DNA from: Lacimicrobium alkaliphilum
Lineage (GTDB): Bacteria; Pseudomonadota; Gammaproteobacteria; Enterobacterales; Alteromonadaceae
Reading direction: 5' to 3'
Assembly (NCBI RefSeq): GCF_001466725.1
Contig: NZ_CP013650.1
Span: 1,860,001-1,924,000 of the forward strand
DNA length: 64,000 nt
In this document: in pieces, positions 60,139 through 64,000 of the stretch
Position numbering within the stretch: the first letter of the stretch is position 1
Layout of the letters: each line of letters opens with the position of its first letter
Translations under genes and position numbers: made by a program
Notes under the pieces: model-generated
What the model was told of the DNA's origin: nothing
The model's input: only the letters and a program-made list of their open reading frames with translations
Databases searched by the model: none

Positions 60139-60927
60139 TTACTCCTGGATCCAGTTGGGGCGGCGTTTTTCCAGAAAGGCGCTGAGGCCTTCCTGCCCTT
60201 GTTCTGACACTCTGATAGTGGCGATACGCAGGCTGGTTTTTTCCATCAGCTCTTCGTCGTCATCTTTGTGATCGGCAATATCGAAGATCAGTTGCTTGGC
60301 GGCACTGACAGCATCAGGGCTGTTTTTCAATAATTGTTCGATCAGCTCTTCTACTGTGCTGTCCAGCTCTTCTTCGGTGACCGCTTCGCTGAGCAGGCCT
60401 AAGCGCCGGGCGCGGCGGGCAGAAAACACTTCGGCAGTGGTAAAATAACGCCGAGCGATGCGTTTGCCGATGGCGTCAATCACATAAGGGGCGATGGTCG
60501 CCGGGATCAGGCCCAGTTTGACTTCGCTTAAACAGAACTTGCTCATTTTGCTGCCAATGGCCATATCACAGCAGGCAATAAGTCCCACCGCACCGCCAAA
60601 GGCAGCACCCTGAACCTTTGCCACTGTGGGCTTAGGCAGGGTATTTAAGGTATGTAGCATGGTGGCCAGGGCCCTGGCGTCGGCTACGTTCTCTTCAAAA
60701 CTATAACCGGCCATGCGTTTCATCCAGTTGGCATCGGCGCCGGCACAGAAACTCTTACCATTGGCGGCCAGTACCAGCACCCGCACCTGATTGTCATCAC
60801 CGGCGCGCTTAAACAGCCCGGTGAGCTCTTTGATCAGTACATCGTCAAAGGCGTTATGTTTGTGAGGCCGGTTCAGGGTAACGGTGGCCACCCCGCGTTT
60901 ATCCACTTCATATAAAATATCTGACAT
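60139..60927 (-). CDS. liuC: Methylglutaconyl-CoA hydratase (enoyl-CoA hydratase family)
   Basis: 262 residues of the crotonase fold. NGKSFCAGADANWMKRM forms part of the oxyanion hole and GAAFGGAVGLIACCDMAIG the other part; LSEVKLGLIPATIAPYV carries an active-site Glu region. It hydrates 3-methylglutaconyl-CoA to HMG-CoA in leucine degradation. It lies 9 bp after liuB and 2 bp before liuD. Confidence 0.93.
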   Translation of the reverse strand: MSDILYEVDKRGVATVTLNRPHKHNAFDDVLIKELTGLFKRAGDDNQVRVLVLAANGKSFCAGADANWMKRMAGYSFEENVADARALATMLHTLNTLPKPTVAKVQGAAFGGAVGLIACCDMAIGSKMSKFCLSEVKLGLIPATIAPYVIDAIGKRIARRYFTTAEVFSARRARRLGLLSEAVTEEELDSTVEELIEQLLKNSPDAVSAAKQLIFDIADHKDDDEELMEKTSLRIATIRVSEQGQEGLSAFLEKRRPNWIQE

Positions 60928-60936
60928 GGGGCCTCC

Positions 60937-62544
60937 TTACATGCGGAACACCCCGAAACGGGTGTCCTCTATAGGTTTATTCAACGATGCTGAAAGGCAC
61001 AGGCCAAGCACGGTACGGGTATCGGCGGGATCAATCACGCCGTCATCCCATAGGCGGGCTGAGGCGTAGTAGGGGTGCCCCTGGCGCTCATAATCATCAA
61101 TAATCGGCTGTTTAAAGGCCTTTTCTTCTGCTTCACTCCAGTCTTCATCTTTGCGGGCTTTTTGATCCCGTTTAACCTGAGCCAGCACACCGGCAGCCTG
61201 CTCGCCGCCCATCACCGAGATGCGGGCATTGGGCCACATAAACAAAAAGCGCGGGTCGTACGCTCGGCCGCACATGCCGTAGTTACCGGCACCGAAACTA
61301 CCGCCGATCAGAATAGTAAATTTGGGCACTTTGGCGCAGGCCACGGCGGTCACCATTTTCGCGCCATGTTTGGCAATGCCGCCGGCTTCGTATTGTTTGC
61401 CCACCATAAAGCCGGTGATATTCTGCAAAAATACCAGCGGGATTTTGCGCTGGGCGCACAGCTCAATAAAGTGAGCGCCTTTTTGTGCCGATTCTGAGAA
61501 TAAAATCCCGTTATTGGCGACAATGCCGACCGGATAGCCGAAGATGCGTGCAAATCCACAGACTAAGGTGTTGCCGTAAAGGGCCTTAAATTCATCGAAT
61601 TCTGAGCCATCCACCACGCGGGCAATGATTTCCCGCACATCATAAGACTGGCGGGTGTCTTTAGGCACGATGCCATAGATTTCATTGACGTCGTAAGCCG
61701 GATCCACAGGCTGGGTAAGCTGCAATGATACCGGCTTAGTACGGTTTAACCGTGCTACCGCATCCCGGGCAATTTTCAGCGCATGATGGTCATTGTTGGC
61801 CAGGTGGTCCGCCACCCCGGAGGTGCGACAGTGCACATCACCGCCGCCCAGCTCCTCGGCGCTGACCACTTCACCGGTTGCCGCTTTTACCAGCGGCGGG
61901 CCACCGAGAAAAATGGTGCCCTGTTCTTTGACAATAATGGACTCATCGGCCATGGCCGGAACATAGGCTCCACCTGCGGTGCAGGAGCCCATCACCACCG
62001 CGATTTGCGGAATATTGGCGGCTGATAAGTTGGCCTGATTATAAAAAATACGCCCGAAGTGCTCACGATCAGGGAACACTTCATCCTGACGGGGCAGGTT
62101 GGCACCGCCACTGTCGACCAGGTAGATACAGGGCAGGTTGTTTTGCTCGGCAATGGTCTGGGCGCGCAGGTGTTTTTTCACCGTAAGCGGGTAATAGGTG
62201 CCGCCTTTAACGGTGGCATCGTTCGCCACAATCATGCACTCAACACCGGAAACCCGGCCAATACCACATATAATGCCCGCCGCGGGCACATCGTCATCAT
62301 AAACATGCAGCGCTGCCAGTTGTGACAGCTCTAAAAAAGGCGCACCGGGATCGAGCAGGGCTTCGATGCGCTCGCGGGGTAATAATTTGCCTCTGTCGGT
62401 ATGACGCTGATTGGCTTTATCGCCACCACCCTGGCTGATGTTAGCAAATTGCTGACGCAGATCGTCCACCTGAGTCTGCATATGGGCGGCATTGTCGGCA
62501 AATTCCTGGCTCTTGGCATTAATTTTTGATTCTATTCGGGGCAC
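60937..62544 (-). CDS. liuB: Methylcrotonyl-CoA carboxylase beta subunit (carboxyltransferase)
   Basis: 535 residues starting at GTG 62544 ([14 protein letters not shown]), which AAGGAG precedes by 7 bases; a TTG at 62562 in frame would add six residues and place this ribosome site inside the gene. The carboxyltransferase signatures [52 protein letters not shown] and [16 protein letters not shown] are intact. It moves the carboxyl group from biotin of LiuD to 3-methylcrotonyl-CoA. It is separated from liuA by 197 bp that hold a repeat. Confidence 0.96.
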   Translation of the reverse strand: MPRIESKINAKSQEFADNAAHMQTQVDDLRQQFANISQGGGDKANQRHTDRGKLLPRERIEALLDPGAPFLELSQLAALHVYDDDVPAAGIICGIGRVSGVECMIVANDATVKGGTYYPLTVKKHLRAQTIAEQNNLPCIYLVDSGGANLPRQDEVFPDREHFGRIFYNQANLSAANIPQIAVVMGSCTAGGAYVPAMADESIIVKEQGTIFLGGPPLVKAATGEVVSAEELGGGDVHCRTSGVADHLANNDHHALKIARDAVARLNRTKPVSLQLTQPVDPAYDVNEIYGIVPKDTRQSYDVREIIARVVDGSEFDEFKALYGNTLVCGFARIFGYPVGIVANNGILFSESAQKGAHFIELCAQRKIPLVFLQNITGFMVGKQYEAGGIAKHGAKMVTAVACAKVPKFTILIGGSFGAGNYGMCGRAYDPRFLFMWPNARISVMGGEQAAGVLAQVKRDQKARKDEDWSEAEEKAFKQPIIDDYERQGHPYYASARLWDDGVIDPADTRTVLGLCLSASLNKPIEDTRFGVFRM

Positions 62545-62562
62545 AAGGCTCTCCTTTCTCAA

Positions 62563-62740
62563 TTCACCACAGAGACACAGAGGTCACAGAGTGTATTAGA
62601 TCACTGTTCTGAGACTTCTTCGTGACATCACTATGGTGCATTTTGTAAGCACACTCTATATTGCTGATTCATTGCTCACGGAGTACAAAAAATCCACCAT
62701 TAATCCTCTGTGTTCTCCGTGCCTCTGTGGTGCAATATCA
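62563..62740. repeat. Palindromic ACCACAGAG...CTCTGTGGT element between liuA and liuB
   Basis: Left arm caccacagagacacagaggt at 62565 and right arm ctctgtgttctccgtgcctc (from 62706) ending ctgtggtg are inverted copies. The 100 bp between are AT-rich. Of the same family as the units at 57850-58123 and 38010-38030. Confidence 0.75.
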
Positions 62741-62741
62741 G

Positions 62742-63911
62742 TTAAGCCGATTCTTTAAACAGTTCGCGGCCGATCAGCATGCGGCGGATCTCTGAGGTGC
62801 CGGCGCCAATCTCATACAGCTTAGCATCTCTGAGCAAACGCCCTGTGGGGTACTCGTTGATATAGCCGTTACCGCCGAGCAACTGAATCGCATCCAGCGC
62901 CATTTTAGTGGCCAGTTCGGCAGAATACAGGATCACCGCAGCGGCATCTTTACGGGTGGTTTCACCACGATCGCAGGCTTTGGCTACGGTATAAACATAA
63001 GCACGGGCGGCATTCATCTGGGTATACATATCGGCAAGCTTGCCCTGTACCAGCTGAAATTCGCCGATACTCTGGCCAAACTGCTTTCTGTCATGAACAT
63101 AAGGGATGACCACATCCATACAGGCCTGCATTATGCCCAGCGGGCCGCCGGAGAGCACTAGTCGTTCATAATCGAGGCCGCTCATCAGCACCTTTACGCC
63201 GCCGCCCTCAACACCCAGAATATTTTCAGCGGGTATTTCACAGTTATCGAACACCAGTTCGCAGGTATTGGAGGAGCGCATGCCCAGTTTGTCGAGTTTT
63301 TGTGCCTGGCTGAATCCCGGCGTGTCTTTTTCTACGATAAAAGCAGTAATGCCTTTAGAGCCTGCGTTGACATCGGTTTTGGCATAGATCACAAACACAT
63401 GGGCATCGGGGCCGTTGGTGATCCACATTTTATTGCCGTTAAGAATGTACTTATCTCCCTGTTTTTTGGCGCTTAACTTCATGCTGACCACATCTGAGCC
63501 GGCATTTGGCTCACTCATGGCCAGCGCGCCGATATGCTCACCGCTGACCAGTTTCGGCAGGTATTTTTCCCGCTGGGCGTCGTTGCCGTTTTTATAAATC
63601 TGATTAACACACAGATTAGAATGGGCACCGTAACTTAAGCCAATGCCTGCGGACGCGCGGCTGATTTCTTCCATCGCCACCACATGGGCCAGATAACCCA
63701 TGTCGGCACCGCCATATTGTTCCGATACGGTGACACCTAACAGGCCCATTTCGCCAAATTTAGGCCAAAGTTCGTTGGGAAAGGCATTGTTTTCATCGGC
63801 GCTTTCGGCCAGTGGCGCAATCTCGCCCTGGGCAAAGGCATAGACGTGGTCGCGAAGCATATCCACTTCTTCGCCAAGACCAAAATTCAGGGTAGGGTAA
63901 TGGGCTTTCAT
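62742..63911 (-). CDS. liuA: Isovaleryl-CoA dehydrogenase
   Basis: 389 residues of the acyl-CoA dehydrogenase family. [18 protein letters not shown] and [17 protein letters not shown] line the FAD and substrate site. The catalytic Glu249 lies in [15 protein letters not shown], the position used by isovaleryl-CoA dehydrogenases in helix G rather than the C-terminal Glu of other acyl-CoA dehydrogenases; [18 protein letters not shown] closes the protein. It oxidises isovaleryl-CoA to 3-methylcrotonyl-CoA. Its ATG overlaps the stop of the upstream regulator by four bases. Confidence 0.96.
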   Translation of the reverse strand: MKAHYPTLNFGLGEEVDMLRDHVYAFAQGEIAPLAESADENNAFPNELWPKFGEMGLLGVTVSEQYGGADMGYLAHVVAMEEISRASAGIGLSYGAHSNLCVNQIYKNGNDAQREKYLPKLVSGEHIGALAMSEPNAGSDVVSMKLSAKKQGDKYILNGNKMWITNGPDAHVFVIYAKTDVNAGSKGITAFIVEKDTPGFSQAQKLDKLGMRSSNTCELVFDNCEIPAENILGVEGGGVKVLMSGLDYERLVLSGGPLGIMQACMDVVIPYVHDRKQFGQSIGEFQLVQGKLADMYTQMNAARAYVYTVAKACDRGETTRKDAAAVILYSAELATKMALDAIQLLGGNGYINEYPTGRLLRDAKLYEIGAGTSEIRRMLIGRELFKESA

Positions 63912-64000
63912 GCGCGTTTTCCTCTTGTCAGTTGTTCCAGTTCCAGTCGACAGCGACTCTCCAGGTCGTCCAGCTCATTCATCAGCATCTGAATATCTTC
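63908..64000 (-). CDS. liuR: C-terminal end of an upstream gene, probably the MerR-type regulator LiuR (runs off the window)
   Basis: The last 30 residues of an open frame, [30 protein letters not shown], end in TGA that overlaps the liuA ATG (ATGA). A charged, Leu-rich helix is what the C-terminal effector/dimer region of a MerR-family protein looks like, and liuR lies directly before liuA in other gammaproteobacteria. The name rests mainly on position. Confidence 0.5.
   Translation of the reverse strand, partial: EDIQMLMNELDDLESRCRLELEQLTRGKRA

Overview
The window looks like chromosomal DNA of a marine or haloalkaline gammaproteobacterium, most likely of the Alteromonadaceae (Alteromonas, Aliiglaciecola, Bowmanella or Lacimicrobium type). 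This is inferred from the gene families, the gltA / sdhCDAB / sucABCD layout, the VolA-type lipase, the CrbS/CrbR-type two-component pair and the liu operon. I ran no database search.

Layout. Positions 1-5.5 kb (minus strand) hold the N-terminal part of an AsmA/YdbH-like envelope protein and a two-gene RND efflux pump. From 5.7 to 17.8 kb lies a TCA-cycle supercluster: gltA on minus, then divergently sdhCDAB and sucABCD, with a SucB that carries two lipoyl domains. From 17.8 to 31.2 kb come a penicillin-acylase-family lipoprotein gene broken by one in-frame TAA, glnS, yciK, a VolA-like surface lipase, sohB, a dicarboxylate symporter and an Ig-like repeat lipoprotein. From 31.3 to 38 kb there are astB with a good promoter, topA, a YoaK-type membrane protein, a tiny DUF2256 zinc-ribbon gene, and two intergenic stretches packed with palindromic repeats. 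From 38 to 45 kb is a polyhydroxybutyrate / 3-hydroxybutyrate utilisation operon (GntP-type permease, secreted alpha/beta hydrolase, secreted PHA depolymerase, 3-hydroxybutyrate dehydrogenase), divergent from a TonB-dependent receptor. From 45 to 50 kb are a CrbR/ErdR-type response regulator, a threonine-aldolase-like enzyme and a CrbS/MxtR-type SLC5-fused hybrid kinase. From 50.3 to 51.7 kb are an unknown protein and an NlpE/META lipoprotein.

Accessory island, about 51.7-56.9 kb. Four AT-rich plus-strand genes are each followed directly after the stop codon by an attC-like recombination site (the last one looks truncated). No integron integrase is present, so this is an integrase-less cassette cluster (CALIN). 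The cassettes encode an unknown small protein, an unknown secreted protein, an AIPR-family phage-defence protein with a PD-(D/E)XK-like motif, and a cyclodeaminase (FTCD_C)-like protein. Next to it is a HigB/RelE-type toxin plus XRE antitoxin module, flanked by a diverged remnant of the 3' end of the HMG-CoA lyase gene and by the intact gene itself. This is a plausible footprint of how the island arrived.

From 56.9 kb to the end is the leucine/isovalerate catabolic operon liuR(partial)-A-B-C-D-E on minus, interrupted at two places by the same palindromic repeats. Metabolically, leucine degradation, PHB degradation and the TCA cluster converge on acetyl-CoA and acetoacetate, and the CrbS/R-type pair is of a family known to control acetate use.
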